Shown here piece after piece: positions 55,046 to 64,000 of a DNA stretch of 64,000 nucleotides. The DNA lies in assembly GCA_934718785.1 (NCBI GenBank), contig CAKVAF010000001.1, positions 62,001-126,000 of the forward strand. The letters run 5' to 3'. This stretch comes from an uncultured Campylobacter sp. (lineage in GTDB: Bacteria > Campylobacterota > Campylobacteria > Campylobacterales > Campylobacteraceae). Numbering within the stretch: the stretch's first letter is position 1; each line of letters starts with the position of its first letter. Under the pieces are notes generated by a model. It was given only the letters and a program-made list of their open reading frames with translations. It made no database searches and was not told the DNA's origin. The position numbers and the translations under genes are program-made.

Positions 55046-55800
55046 TCAAGCTCCTTGAAAATCTCATAAACGCTGGGATAAATTTTATCTAAAAATTCTC
55101 TTTCACACATTTTTGCGTCTTTGATTTTACCACTTAAAACGAGAGCGGTTTTCATCTTTAAAGCCTTAGCCTTGATCAAATCACCCTTGTAATCATCACT
55201 GATGATGCAAATATCTTTAAATTCAGCCTTTAAAGCTTGTTTTTTGATTAAATCTAAAGCCACTTCGTAAAAGGCCACACTTGGCTTTCCCACGACTTCG
55301 TATTTTGCGTTTGTGGCATATTCTAGCATTTTCATTATCGCGCCCACTCCAGGATAAGCAAGGCCGTTTTTTTTGTAAATGCTTGTTTCGTGCATGGCAA
55401 TGATTTTTGTATCTTTTTGGGCAAGTTCTATCATTTTGGCAAAGTCTTTAAACTTAAAATCATCCCAGCTTGCCACAAGCAAGGCTTTAGGGTTATTAAA
55501 ATCAAGCTTGAAGCCTAAATTCTCAAGGCTAAACAAAAACTCATCGCTTCCAAAAGCCGCCACAGCACAAGGCCTTAACATATTTTCAAGCACGCAAAAA
55601 GGATCGATATAGGCATTTTCTTTAATCTCAAGCCCTTTTTTGCGCAAATTTTGTAAGAAATTTAAATCTTTTGTGTTGTTTGTGATGATGACATAGGGGA
55701 TGTTTCGCGCGTTTAAAAGCTTTAAAAGCTCGCTCGCTCCTTTAATCAAACTCTTATTCTCATCGCTAATGAGCGTGCCTTGAACATCTATAAAATACAT
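55042..55800 (-). CDS. HAD-IIA-type hydrolase
   Basis: A 252-aa phosphatase-like protein. HAD motif I is FIDVQGTLI, motif II is VIITNNTKDL, and motifs III/IV appear as GKPSVAFYEVALDLI and CIISDDYKGDLIKA. This is the NagD/pNPPase subgroup with a cap between motifs II and III. The first Asp of motif I is present (D4) and Gln replaces the usual second Asp, which could weaken the general acid. It is in an operon with pheA. The substrate is unknown. Confidence 0.82.
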   Translation of the reverse strand: MYFIDVQGTLISDENKSLIKGASELLKLLNARNIPYVIITNNTKDLNFLQNLRKKGLEIKENAYIDPFCVLENMLRPCAVAAFGSDEFLFSLENLGFKLDFNNPKALLVASWDDFKFKDFAKMIELAQKDTKIIAMHETSIYKKNGLAYPGVGAIMKMLEYATNAKYEVVGKPSVAFYEVALDLIKKQALKAEFKDICIISDDYKGDLIKAKALKMKTALVLSGKIKDAKMCEREFLDKIYPSVYEIFKELE

Positions 55801-56430
55801 TTAAGGTCTTTGTAAAATAGCAAAATTATTATGAAACTCTCTAAAGCATTCATAACTATATTTTTTGCCTTTATTTAGCACTTCGCCATTAAGATTTATG
55901 CGTAAAGTCGTCTTTTGATTATCTGTTATTTGATAAGTATCAAGGCTTATATCATCAAATTTAACAACTTCACTGGTGTTGAAAATATAATAATGGATAA
56001 TTGATTTTTCTAAATTTAAATTGTTAGCAAATACGGCTATCCACACATAAAATATATTTCTATCCATATCATAGCGAATTTTTGGATGAAAGCTAAAATT
56101 GTGCTCATCATTTTTATCTTTTATAGCCTTGCCTTCGCTCGTTTTTATCTGCAAATATTTTGTGATAATATCAAGTTTTTGAATTTGACAATTTTCGCAA
56201 AGATTTGTAACGCATTTGGCTGAGTTTCCCTTATATAATCCAGCTCTTATAAATTGATTGCTAAAACACTGGCATTTGGTGCAAAAATAGTGCGAAATCA
56301 CAAAGTCAATGCCCTCGTCAATATAGCTTCTATGCACTTGCCAACCCTCACTATGAAGTTTCATAGCAAGTTGCATTTCGCCATAAAGTCCAATGACTTG
56401 CTTTTTCTTTTCTTCTTCTAATTCATTCAA
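55801..56430 (-). CDS. Candidate PD-(D/E)XK restriction endonuclease with zinc finger
   Basis: A 209-aa protein. IGLYGEMQLAMKLHSEGWQ (E18), EGIDFVISHYF (D42) and KYLQIKTSEGK (Q94-I-K96) match the GE...D...QxK core of PD-(D/E)XK nucleases. Between D42 and QIK sits a Cys-rich insert (C50, C53, C55, C73, C78, C81), probably a zinc finger. It overlaps the methyltransferase gene by 8 nt and lies inside the lysA-HAD-pheA neighbourhood, so it was probably inserted. Function as the methyltransferase's restriction partner is inference. It ends just before the HAD gene. Confidence 0.65.
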   Translation of the reverse strand: MNELEEEKKKQVIGLYGEMQLAMKLHSEGWQVHRSYIDEGIDFVISHYFCTKCQCFSNQFIRAGLYKGNSAKCVTNLCENCQIQKLDIITKYLQIKTSEGKAIKDKNDEHNFSFHPKIRYDMDRNIFYVWIAVFANNLNLEKSIIHYYIFNTSEVVKFDDISLDTYQITDNQKTTLRINLNGEVLNKGKKYSYECFREFHNNFAILQRP

Positions 56431-57676
56431 AATTATACTCCTTAAAATACCCTGTTTTTTTTAAAATACTCTGTTTAAGATTTTTATCTCTTTCTATGCC
56501 GATACCTATTCTACCAAGTTTTGCAGCCATTTCTATGCTCGTGCCTGAACCACTAAACATATCTAAAATTTTTTCGCCCTTATAAGAAAAATTGCGCACC
56601 GCATATTCAGAGATTTCGCTAGGAAAGGGCGCACTATGCCCTAAAATATTTTGCCCTTTAGAATTAATCTTAATCACAGGATTAATTTTTTTAATATCGC
56701 GTCTCCATGCTGTAATAAACTCTCGCGGTATTTCACTGCCCTTATTTAAAGTCTCATTTTGTGTAAAATAAGTTTTCGCACTAAAGCGTTTGCCACGATT
56801 TGCCGCACTACGCTCAAAGCAGTCTTTATTTTTACACTCCCAGCTTTTAAGTCCTATTTCTGTATAAGCATTGCCATTGACATTTAGGTAGCCACACACA
56901 GGGCAAGGATAGCGCGTATTATCAAGGCGGTGCTTATGAAAGATTAAAATATGCTCATAACAATTCATAGGATATTGAAAATATGGATAGTCCTTGCCTG
57001 CGTTTTTGTGGCGTTGGCTTTGTACTTCGCCCTTATCCCAAATAATATCATCAACGAATGTAAAGCCCACTTTCTCAAAAAGTGCGATAAAATACGCCCC
57101 AAGCGGCAGCCTTCTCTTGCCCCAAGTAGAAGTCGTTTTGAGATTATCATTGTCAAAAATATCGCCCACATTAAAGACAAACACGCGGTGATTATCAAGC
57201 ACACGGTAGCACTCTTTTATAATTTTTTCCATAATTTCTAAATATTCATTTAAATTTTTATATTGTGCGTACTCTCGGGCGTTATAATAAGGTGGCGAAG
57301 TAACCATACAGCCTATGCTCTCACTTTTCATTTGCTTTAAAACTTCTAAGCAATCGCCCCAAATGATTTTTTTATTCTCTTTTTCGTTTAAAAAATTTTC
57401 TAAATTTTTATCATAATTATACTTTTTTTGATAAAGTTCTTTTACAAAATCATAATAAGCCTTCTCAAATTTTTTAATAATTTCTTTAGTGTCTTTGATT
57501 TTATAAATGAATTGAATACGGCTCAAAAACTCTTTATATTCTTTTTCTTTAAATTCAGCCTTTAAATATTTTTGGCTTTTTTGTAAAATGGTATCTAAAT
57601 AATGCATTTTTAAAGAGCTTGTTTTTATGCTTAAATTCGTATTTAAATCAAGGCTTGTATTTTGTTGTATCAACAT
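56423..57676 (-). CDS. Type II DNA methyltransferase, beta class, with zinc-finger insert
   Basis: A 417-aa enzyme. Catalytic motif IV TSPPYY is at 126-131 and SAM motif I DMFSGSGTS at 372-380, the beta-class order for N4-cytosine or N6-adenine methylases; SPPY favours N4-cytosine. GHSAPFPSEISEYA is the conserved region before motif I. The target-recognition part between them carries CPVC (258-261) and CKNKDC (281-286), a probable zinc ribbon. The ~100-residue helical N-terminus is of unknown role. A candidate endonuclease overlaps its 3' end. Recognition sequence unknown. Confidence 0.88.
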   Translation of the reverse strand: MLIQQNTSLDLNTNLSIKTSSLKMHYLDTILQKSQKYLKAEFKEKEYKEFLSRIQFIYKIKDTKEIIKKFEKAYYDFVKELYQKKYNYDKNLENFLNEKENKKIIWGDCLEVLKQMKSESIGCMVTSPPYYNAREYAQYKNLNEYLEIMEKIIKECYRVLDNHRVFVFNVGDIFDNDNLKTTSTWGKRRLPLGAYFIALFEKVGFTFVDDIIWDKGEVQSQRHKNAGKDYPYFQYPMNCYEHILIFHKHRLDNTRYPCPVCGYLNVNGNAYTEIGLKSWECKNKDCFERSAANRGKRFSAKTYFTQNETLNKGSEIPREFITAWRRDIKKINPVIKINSKGQNILGHSAPFPSEISEYAVRNFSYKGEKILDMFSGSGTSIEMAAKLGRIGIGIERDKNLKQSILKKTGYFKEYNFE

Positions 57677-57686
57677 TTTCTAATCC

Positions 57687-58940
57687 TTACAAAAAAGGCT
57701 CTTCAAGGGCTATCATTTCTTCAAAGCTTTGACGCTTTGAAATTTGCTTGATTGTGCCATTTTCAAGCGCGAGCTCGCAAATTTTAGGACGCGTGTTATA
57801 ATTGCTACTCATAGAAAAGCCGTAAGCCCCAGCGTCTTTAATCACCAAAATATCCCCGCTTTTAGCACTTGGCAAAAGCCTATTTTGTGCGAAAAAATCC
57901 CCACTCTCGCAAATGCCCCCCACCACATCACAAAGACTTTTTTCGCCCTGATTATAAGGCAAAACTATGCTGTGATAGGCGTTATAAAGGCTTGGGCGGA
58001 TTAAATCATTCATCGCAGTATCAACGATAATGAAGCGTTTATTTTGATTTTGCTTTTCATAAAGCACAGAGCAAACCAGTTCGCCCGCACTTGCGACTAA
58101 AAAGCGTCCTGGCTCAAGTCCTATCGTTACATCAAGGCCGCTCAAACAAGCTAAAATGCCCTGAGCGTAGGCATATAAATCGGGCTCTTTTGAATTTAAA
58201 TGATTTTGCGCATTCTCGTTTAAATTTGCATTTAAATTTTCACGCTCATAATCAACGCCCAGCCCACCGCCTATATCAAAGAATTTAAGCTCGATTTTTA
58301 AGGCTTTTAATTCACGTACTAAACTTGCCACTATGCTTGCTGCTTCAAAAATAGGCGTGGTGTCAAGTAGCTGCGAGCCTATGTGAAAATGCACGCCCAC
58401 AGGCTCTAAAAAAGGGCTTTTACTAGCATATAGATACATCTTTCGCGCTTCATCAAGGCTCACGCCAAATTTATTTTCCTTAAGGCCTGTGGAGATGTAA
58501 GGATGTGTTTTAGTACTCACATCAGGATTGACGCGAATGCTAATGCGCGCTTTTTTATCAAGGCTTTTTGCGATTTTTTCAAGCTCTAACATTTCTGCTT
58601 CACTTTCTAAATTGATATATAAAATATCAAGCTCAAGGGCTTTTTTAAGCTCATCTTTACTTTTGCCTACTCCGCTAAAGATGATTTTATAAGGCTTTGC
58701 GCCTGCTTTTAAAGCCCTTAAAACCTCGCCTATACTCACACAATCAAAGCCACTATCAAGGCTATTTAGCATTTTTAAAAGGCTTAAATTTGAATTGGCT
58801 TTAACAGCGTAAAAAATTTGAGATTTTCTAGCACGAAAGGCTTCTTTTAGAGCTAAAAAACGCTCTTTAATCAAGTTAAAATCATAGATATAAAAAGGGC
58901 TTTGATACTCTTTAACTAGGGCTTTGTAATCAAACTTCAT
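57687..58940 (-). CDS. lysA: Diaminopimelate decarboxylase
   Basis: A 417-aa PLP enzyme making lysine from meso-diaminopimelate. The PLP lysine is K47 (FYAVKANSN), with HFHIGSQ at 185-190, GGGLGVDY at 224-231 and the EPGR motif at 276-279; CESGDFFA holds the second-subunit Cys. Residues 233-252 ([20 protein letters not shown]) are a low-complexity insert in a normally compact loop. It overlaps ilvD by 4 nt and precedes the methyltransferase gene. Confidence 0.95.
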   Translation of the reverse strand: MKFDYKALVKEYQSPFYIYDFNLIKERFLALKEAFRARKSQIFYAVKANSNLSLLKMLNSLDSGFDCVSIGEVLRALKAGAKPYKIIFSGVGKSKDELKKALELDILYINLESEAEMLELEKIAKSLDKKARISIRVNPDVSTKTHPYISTGLKENKFGVSLDEARKMYLYASKSPFLEPVGVHFHIGSQLLDTTPIFEAASIVASLVRELKALKIELKFFDIGGGLGVDYERENLNANLNENAQNHLNSKEPDLYAYAQGILACLSGLDVTIGLEPGRFLVASAGELVCSVLYEKQNQNKRFIIVDTAMNDLIRPSLYNAYHSIVLPYNQGEKSLCDVVGGICESGDFFAQNRLLPSAKSGDILVIKDAGAYGFSMSSNYNTRPKICELALENGTIKQISKRQSFEEMIALEEPFL

Positions 58941-60631
58941 TCATTTTCCTTAAAATAATCTAAATCAAGCACAGCCCCGCTGCTAGCATTGCTAACAAGT
59001 TTTTGATACATTCTAAGCCACCTTGAGCTTAGCTTTTTTTCTATAAACTTAAAATCAGCCTTGCGTTTTTCTATTTCTTCCTCGCTTAAAAGGGCGTTGA
59101 TTTTATAATTATCCACATCAATTTCTATTAAATCGCCGTCTTTTAAAAGCCCTATGAGTCCGCCCTCTGCAGCCTCAGGGCTAATATGTCCTATGCTTAA
59201 GCCCCTTGTTGCACCGCTAAAGCGTCCATCTGTGATTAAAGCGACATCGCTTCCAAGCCCCATACCCATAATTAAGCTTGTTGGACTTAGCATTTCTTGC
59301 ATACCAGGACCGCCCTTAGGTCCTTCATATCTTATCACGCATACATCGCCTTTTTTAACACGTCCTTTGATAATGCCTTTTATGGCTTCATCCTGGCTAT
59401 TAAAACACACGGCTTTTCCTTTAAATTTACGCTCGCCCACTATGCCAGCAGTTTTTATAACGCAACCTTGCAAGGCTAAATTTCCAAACAAAATAGCAAG
59501 CCCACCTACCTTAGAATAAGCATTTTCAACCCTATGAATGACCTTTTCATCAAGTATTTTTGCATCCTTAATGCGCTCTTTTAAACTCTCTCCGCTAATA
59601 GTAAGTGCGTCAAGGGCTAAAAGCCCATTATCTCTTCTTGAAATTTCTTTTATCACAGCATTCATTCCGCCTGCATTTCCTATATCTTGCATTACCACCT
59701 CAGGCAAGGACGGCGCTATCTTGGCAATATGAGCGATATTTTTGCTAATATCATTTAAATCCTTTATATCAAGGGGCGCGCCTGCTTCGCGTGAGATTGC
59801 AAGCATATGCAAAATGGTATTTGAGCTACCACCCATAGCCATATCCACAACCATAGCGTTTCTAATGGATTTTTCATTGATGATATTTCTAATCTTAAAA
59901 CGTTCATCTAAAGCCACTTCGCAAATTCTTTTTGCCGCCTTTCTTAAAAGCTCTTCTCTTTCTTGGCTTAAAGCTAGAGCAGTTCCATTTCCACTTAAAG
60001 CTATACCCATAGCCTCGCAAAGAGTATTCATAGAATTTGCTGTAAACATACCCGAGCAAGATCCCCCGCCCGGACAGGCCTTGCACTCTATATCTTTTAG
60101 CTCTTCTTCGCTGATTTTTTGCACTTCAAACTCGCCCACAGCTTCAAAAACACTATTTAAAGTAAGCTTTTCGCCCTTAGAGCTAAAGCCTGCTTTCATA
60201 GGACCCCCGCTTACAAAAATCGTTGGCACATTCACACGAAGTGCGCCCATGAGCATACCCGGCGTTATTTTATCGCAATTTGGAATGCAAATTAAAGCAT
60301 CAAGACTATGAGCATTCATCACAGTTTCAATGGAATTTGCTATGATTTCGCGGCTTGGTAAAGAATAAAGCATACCACTGTGCCCCATAGCAATACCATC
60401 ATCAACACCTATAGTATTAAACTCAAAAGGCACGCAGCCATTTTTTCTAATCTCATCTTTTATAATTTTTGCATAATTATTTAAGAAAAAATGTCCGGGA
60501 ATTATGTCTATATAGCTATTTGCTACGCCTATAAAGGGCTTGTTAAAATCCTCATCATCAAGCCCACAAGCACGAAGTAAAGAACGATTAGGCGCTTTTA
60601 AATAGCCCTTTTTAATCACATCGCTTCTCAT
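58937..60631 (-). CDS. ilvD: Dihydroxy-acid dehydratase
   Basis: A 564-aa Fe-S enzyme of isoleucine/valine/pantothenate synthesis. Cluster and Mg sites are visible: [31 protein letters not shown], and C-terminal [21 protein letters not shown]. The start [21 protein letters not shown] matches the family. It is cotranscribed with lysA by a 4-nt overlap, whereas in C. jejuni I recall ilvD elsewhere, so this linkage is a local rearrangement. Confidence 0.96.
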   Translation of the reverse strand: MRSDVIKKGYLKAPNRSLLRACGLDDEDFNKPFIGVANSYIDIIPGHFFLNNYAKIIKDEIRKNGCVPFEFNTIGVDDGIAMGHSGMLYSLPSREIIANSIETVMNAHSLDALICIPNCDKITPGMLMGALRVNVPTIFVSGGPMKAGFSSKGEKLTLNSVFEAVGEFEVQKISEEELKDIECKACPGGGSCSGMFTANSMNTLCEAMGIALSGNGTALALSQEREELLRKAAKRICEVALDERFKIRNIINEKSIRNAMVVDMAMGGSSNTILHMLAISREAGAPLDIKDLNDISKNIAHIAKIAPSLPEVVMQDIGNAGGMNAVIKEISRRDNGLLALDALTISGESLKERIKDAKILDEKVIHRVENAYSKVGGLAILFGNLALQGCVIKTAGIVGERKFKGKAVCFNSQDEAIKGIIKGRVKKGDVCVIRYEGPKGGPGMQEMLSPTSLIMGMGLGSDVALITDGRFSGATRGLSIGHISPEAAEGGLIGLLKDGDLIEIDVDNYKINALLSEEEIEKRKADFKFIEKKLSSRWLRMYQKLVSNASSGAVLDLDYFKENE

Positions 60632-60669
60632 TTTTAATCCTTTTTAGCCGTATTTTATCAAATTAAAAG

Positions 60670-61725
60670 TTAAGTTTTTTTGAAAAAAACAAGCAAGGAG
60701 CTAGTAATCAATACAAAAAGTGGTAAAAGCACACCTAGTTCAGGGCTTATTATCAAATTTGAAGCAAATTTAGCACACAAAAAAAGCAGAGCATAAACTA
60801 AAAGTGTGCTTAAAAAAAAGATGAAGCTGATAAAAGCAAGATTAAAAAAACGCGCTGTGGTAGGGAAAAATACAAAAAGTAAAAGCATTAAAAAAGGTGC
60901 AAAAAAGGGCATAAAAAGCATTTTATAAAGCTCTAGGCGAAGAGTGGTTGTGGCTAAGTTTTGCAGGCTAAATTCTTTCAAAGCTTTTAAAATATCTTTG
61001 ATTGAATGCGCACTTTCATTAGAAATGGCGTCTAAAAACTGCGTGTCAATGCCTTGTAAAATCGCTAATTTACTAAGATTATTTTCACTTAAGCCCCTGC
61101 CATTAAGCTCTAAATTTAAAGGCAAACTCAGGCTAAAGCCCTCATCTACATACCAAGCATTATTATAAAAAAAGGCTTTTTCTATAACGCTTACAAGTTC
61201 TAATTGATTATCTTTAAGTGTGAATACTCTAAGATTGAAAAGCTCTTTTTTAAAGCCATCATAATGCTTGATATAAATAAAATTATTGTTAAATTTAAAA
61301 AATATATCATCGCTTGAGTTGATGAGAGTGGCGTTTTTTAAGATATTGGAGCGGTAATTTTCAGCATAGGCAAAGGGCGTGAAATTTAGTGCTACAAAGC
61401 CCATACAAAGCACAAAAGCACATAAAAAAGGATATAAAATCACGCGTTTTTTACTCAGCCCTAGAGCGTAAAAGCTTACAAGCTCATTGCTTCGAATGAG
61501 ATTTATAAGGCTTAAAATCATAGCAAAAACCAAGGATAAAGAAAAGACATAATTTGTGCCAGTGGCGATTAAAAAAAGCACATAAAATAGGCTTAAATTA
61601 GCACTTTGTGGCAAATTTTTATAATTTAATATCAAATCAATTCCTACAAAAAAAAGCACCAAAGAAGCAAAAATAATAAAAAAATTTTTTAAATAAATGG
61701 ATGAAATAAAACGAAAAAAAATCAT
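60670..61725 (-). CDS. LptF/LptG-family permease of lipopolysaccharide export
   Basis: A 351-aa protein with the YjgP/YjgQ layout: helix 1 [21 protein letters not shown], helices 2-3 (FALIL-like [24 protein letters not shown] coupling helix), a beta-rich periplasmic domain (about 130-235) and three C-terminal helices. It should work with LptB to extract lipooligosaccharide from the inner membrane. The next gene upstream (pth) overlaps by 4 nt. LptG is the more likely paralogue from the rplY-pth-lptG order I recall in C. jejuni. Confidence 0.88.
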   Translation of the reverse strand: MIFFRFISSIYLKNFFIIFASLVLFFVGIDLILNYKNLPQSANLSLFYVLFLIATGTNYVFSLSLVFAMILSLINLIRSNELVSFYALGLSKKRVILYPFLCAFVLCMGFVALNFTPFAYAENYRSNILKNATLINSSDDIFFKFNNNFIYIKHYDGFKKELFNLRVFTLKDNQLELVSVIEKAFFYNNAWYVDEGFSLSLPLNLELNGRGLSENNLSKLAILQGIDTQFLDAISNESAHSIKDILKALKEFSLQNLATTTLRLELYKMLFMPFFAPFLMLLLFVFFPTTARFFNLAFISFIFFLSTLLVYALLFLCAKFASNLIISPELGVLLPLFVLITSSLLVFFKKT

Positions 61726-62432
61726 AAATTTTCTTCTTTTTTATCTACGTTTAATCTTTTAAAATTGTCTAAATTTAAAGAATTTGGCGAGTTTTTTTCT
61801 AAATTTAAAGCCTTTAAATTTTTAGCATTAAGACTAAATTTAGCCGCTGCTTCTTCTATGCTAAGCCCATTTATAAGAGCAAGTAGAGCTTTTAAGGCTT
61901 GATTTAGGTTTAAAACTTCAAGTTCTTCGGGGCTAAATTTGCCTAAAACAAAGGATATAACATCCGCGCCTTTGCCTATGCCTATACGCACGCGCTCATA
62001 CTCGCGCCCACAAAGTGCGTCTATGCTTTTAAGTCCGTTATGACCGCCATTTCCCCCGCCTTTTTTAAACTTAAGCGCGCCTAAGTTTAAATCAATATCA
62101 TCGTGTAAGACTATAAGACGCGTTGGCTTATAAAAATCACTCACCGCCTTAATACTTTCGCCGGATAAATTCATAAAAGTGTGAGGCTTTAGAAAAAGCA
62201 AAGACCCACTTTTAAAAAGCTCGCCTTTAAATTTAGCGTTTGAAATGGCACTTAGCGGGGGAAATTCTGCTTTAAATTTTGAGTTTATTTTTAAAAGTTC
62301 TTTGTTTAACTCAGTGAAATTTGAGGGATTTTTAAGATAAGAAAGAAGTTCATCAAGGAGCATAAAACCCGCGTTGTGGCGGGTTTTATCAAATTTTTCG
62401 CCGACATTGCCAAGGGCTGCGATGAGTATCAT
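61722..62432 (-). CDS. pth: Peptidyl-tRNA hydrolase with C-terminal extension
   Basis: A 236-aa enzyme that recycles peptidyl-tRNAs. [23 protein letters not shown] contains the catalytic His20; [41 protein letters not shown] and RVRIGIGKG complete the family motifs. The core ends at about 200. The last ~36 residues ([20 protein letters not shown]...) are a low-complexity Asn/Leu/Lys tail not found in typical Pth (about 190 aa). It overlaps rplY by 4 nt. Confidence 0.95.
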   Translation of the reverse strand: MILIAALGNVGEKFDKTRHNAGFMLLDELLSYLKNPSNFTELNKELLKINSKFKAEFPPLSAISNAKFKGELFKSGSLLFLKPHTFMNLSGESIKAVSDFYKPTRLIVLHDDIDLNLGALKFKKGGGNGGHNGLKSIDALCGREYERVRIGIGKGADVISFVLGKFSPEELEVLNLNQALKALLALINGLSIEEAAAKFSLNAKNLKALNLEKNSPNSLNLDNFKRLNVDKKEENL

Positions 62433-62965
62433 CTAGCTTTTTCAACGCCTACCACAGCTACATTTGAAGCTTCTATAATGCTTACATTCTCAGGCACAGC
62501 GATATCACGTACTAAAAGAGCGTCGCCTACATCAAGCTTAGAAACATCAAGTTCGAAGAAATTTGGCAGATTTTCAGCCGCACATTTGACCTTTAATCTT
62601 CTTTTTGACTGGATTAAAACACCTTTGTTTTTAAGGCCTATGGCTGTGCCGCTGATTTTAACAGGCACCATATATTTTGACACCACGCCTTTTTGAGCCA
62701 CTTTTAAATCCACATGCTTAAGCTCGCTTGTAACAGGGTCTTTTTGATAATCCACAACGACCACGCTATGTGTGTTTGCGCCCACTTTCACATCAAAAAT
62801 GAGTGTGCTTTTTTTACGCACTTCTTTGATGAAATCATTGAGTTTAAAGGCGGCGTTGATATTTTCAAGCCCCTTACCATAGATGTTTGCAATTAAATAA
62901 CCATCTCTTTTCAAAGCCTTAGAGGCTTTGCGACCGATACTCTCTCTAATAATGCCTTCTAACAT
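62429..62965 (-). CDS. rplY: 50S ribosomal protein L25/general stress protein Ctc
   Basis: A 178-aa CTC-type L25 with an N-terminal 5S-rRNA-binding domain ([60 protein letters not shown]) and a C-terminal TL5-like domain ([23 protein letters not shown]). It stabilises the central protuberance of the 50S subunit. It is the first gene of the rplY-pth-lptG unit. AAAGGACAAAAG precedes the ATG. A 263-bp AT-rich gap separates it from the next gene upstream. Confidence 0.95.
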   Translation of the reverse strand: MLEGIIRESIGRKASKALKRDGYLIANIYGKGLENINAAFKLNDFIKEVRKKSTLIFDVKVGANTHSVVVVDYQKDPVTSELKHVDLKVAQKGVVSKYMVPVKISGTAIGLKNKGVLIQSKRRLKVKCAAENLPNFFELDVSKLDVGDALLVRDIAVPENVSIIEASNVAVVGVEKAR

Positions 62966-63228
62966 CTTTTGTCCTTTCTGTAAAAATAAGGCTAAATTTT
63001 ATCATTTTAAGCTTAAAATTTCTTTGAATTTGAGCTTAAATTTAGAATTTTTTAAGTGAATTTAATGGAGTTTGAAAAGATTATAAATTTTTAAGCCCAT
63101 TAATCCACAGCGCACTTGCTTATGATAAAAGCTTAAAAACATCACGCATTTTCTTTTCTAGCTACTCAAAGCATTTCTTCTTAAGAGCTTAAAAATTTAA
63201 TATTTCAAGTTAAATTTAAAAATTTAAA

Positions 63229-64000
63229 TCAGCTCTCATCGCATAAATTTGGCTTCATCTCAATGATTTTGTAAGGCAGGCCTTGAGAATTTAGCTCGTC
63301 CATAAAAGGCTTTGCGTTAAAATCCTCCATATTAAACACACCCTTACCACTCCAAATGCCCTTTGCGACAAGCTTTGCGCCTATCATCGCAGGCACTCCT
63401 GTGGTGTAGCTTACAGCTTGCGCGCCCGTTTCTTTGAAGCATTCTTCGTGATTGCACACATTATAAATATAAACTTGCTTATCCTTGCCATCCTTAGTGC
63501 CGCGAATCACACAGCCTATGTTCGTAAAGCCCTTTGTGCGCTCTCCAAGGCTTGCGGGATCTGGCAAAAGCGTCTTTAAAAACTCGATAGGCACGATTTT
63601 TTGCCCTTGATGAAGCACGGGCTTAATTCCAAGCATACCGACATTTTCAAGGCAGCGCATATGCGTGAGATAGTTTTGCGAAAAGGTCATAAAAAAGCGA
63701 ATGCGCTTAAGAGTTTTGATATTTTTCACAAGGCTTTCAAGCTCCTCGTGATAGAGTAAATAGCTATCTTTTACGCCCACTTCAGGATAATCCCAAGCCA
63801 TTTTTATCTCAAGCGGCTTTGTTTCTATCCACTCGCCCTTTTGCCAAAAACGTCCCTTAGCAGAAACTTCGCGCAAATTAATTTCAGGATTGAAATTTGT
63901 TGCAAAAGGCAGGCCGTGATCCCCTGCATTACAATCAAGTATATCGATAAAATGAATTTCATCAAATAAATTTTGCGCCGCATAAGCACAAAAAACATTC
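63229..64000 (-). CDS. Saccharopine dehydrogenase-family protein, probably carboxynorspermidine dehydrogenase (N-terminus beyond window)
   Basis: The minus-strand frame is open from the right edge (NVFCAYAAQNLFDEIHFIDI...) to the stop at 63229, about 256 residues. DCNAGDHGLPFATNFNPEIN, IRGTKDGKDKQVYIYNVCNHEECF and GAQAVSYTTGVPAMIGAKLV are typical of carboxynorspermidine/saccharopine dehydrogenases. In Campylobacter the enzyme makes spermidine through carboxyspermidine. The Rossmann N-terminus is outside the window. An internal TTG at 63876 is not the true start. Confidence 0.85.
   Translation of the reverse strand, partial: NVFCAYAAQNLFDEIHFIDILDCNAGDHGLPFATNFNPEINLREVSAKGRFWQKGEWIETKPLEIKMAWDYPEVGVKDSYLLYHEELESLVKNIKTLKRIRFFMTFSQNYLTHMRCLENVGMLGIKPVLHQGQKIVPIEFLKTLLPDPASLGERTKGFTNIGCVIRGTKDGKDKQVYIYNVCNHEECFKETGAQAVSYTTGVPAMIGAKLVAKGIWSGKGVFNMEDFNAKPFMDELNSQGLPYKIIEMKPNLCDES

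Noticed and set aside
59154..60311. Long + strand readings of 121 and 189 codons
   Set aside because: Antisense shadows of ilvD.

Overview
The window is a low-GC epsilonproteobacterial (Campylobacterota) chromosome segment, most likely from a Campylobacter related to the jejuni/upsaliensis/lari group. Evidence: very AT-rich intergenic DNA, AAGGA-type ribosome binding sites, many short operons with 1-8 bp overlaps, and gene neighbourhoods recalled from C. jejuni (purB-nrdA, carA-DUF507, dnaN-gyrB, carbonic anhydrase-mscS, rluB-rnj-ksgA order, LolD-like/tsf/rpsB, rplY-pth-lptG-lysA-HAD-pheA). I did not assign a species. No tRNA, rRNA, CRISPR or intact insertion sequence was seen.

Layout. 1-9.9 kb: 3'-truncated flgE with a sigma-54 promoter, an RluA-type pseudouridine synthase, purB, a methyltransferase scrap, nrdA, a DsbD_2-like membrane protein, carA and DUF507. 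10-20.5 kb: small unknowns, an MFS exporter, a sigma-54-driven 96-aa gene, M48 lipoprotein, SbmA/BacA-like transporter, TPR/zinc-ribbon protein with rnhA, AEC carrier, dps, murB and fliQ. 20.5-24.7 kb: six TTTCACA/TGTGAAA heptamers upstream of dnaN (possible DnaA boxes or origin), two small membrane ORFs, gyrB. dnaA is not next to dnaN; fliQ-murB lie there instead. 24.7-33.9 kb: GT39-like protein, pseudopilin, carbonic anhydrase, MscS-type channel, SRP RNA among repeats, Na/Pi-type carrier, fliR. 34-37.5 kb: queF, proB, nucleoside-phosphorylase-like protein, rlmN.

37.5-45.3 kb is the accessory region. An NmlR/AdhR-type MerR regulator follows genes for Tat- or Sec-exported enzymes (flavodoxin-fold oxidoreductase, carboxymuconolactone-decarboxylase-like protein, cupin), and a second unit carries a Tat-exported alcohol dehydrogenase and a cyclophilin-like protein. 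Both units have the same promoter architecture, TTGACT-19 bp-TAAAAT, with AGAG/CTCT in the spacer. I infer one electrophile-responsive regulon acting in the periplasm. Between the units lie a ClbS/DfsB-like gene and a decayed RelB-YoeB-type toxin-antitoxin pair with duplicated promoters. Several genes here look damaged: cupin frameshift, alcohol dehydrogenase with ATA in the start position, toxin frameshift, shortened antitoxin.

45.3-64 kb: ksgA-rnj-rluB, rpsF-ssb-rpsR, a LolD-like ATPase, tsf, rpsB, pheA, a HAD phosphatase, an inserted candidate restriction-modification pair, lysA, ilvD, lptG/F, pth, rplY, and a 5'-truncated saccharopine-dehydrogenase-family gene.

Two intergenic repeat families recur: a ~20-bp palindromic element close to AAAACTCGCGCCGCTGTTTT, and ~100-145-bp elements with CGTCATTGCGAG ends. 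All copies I recognised are outside genes, mostly at 3' ends.
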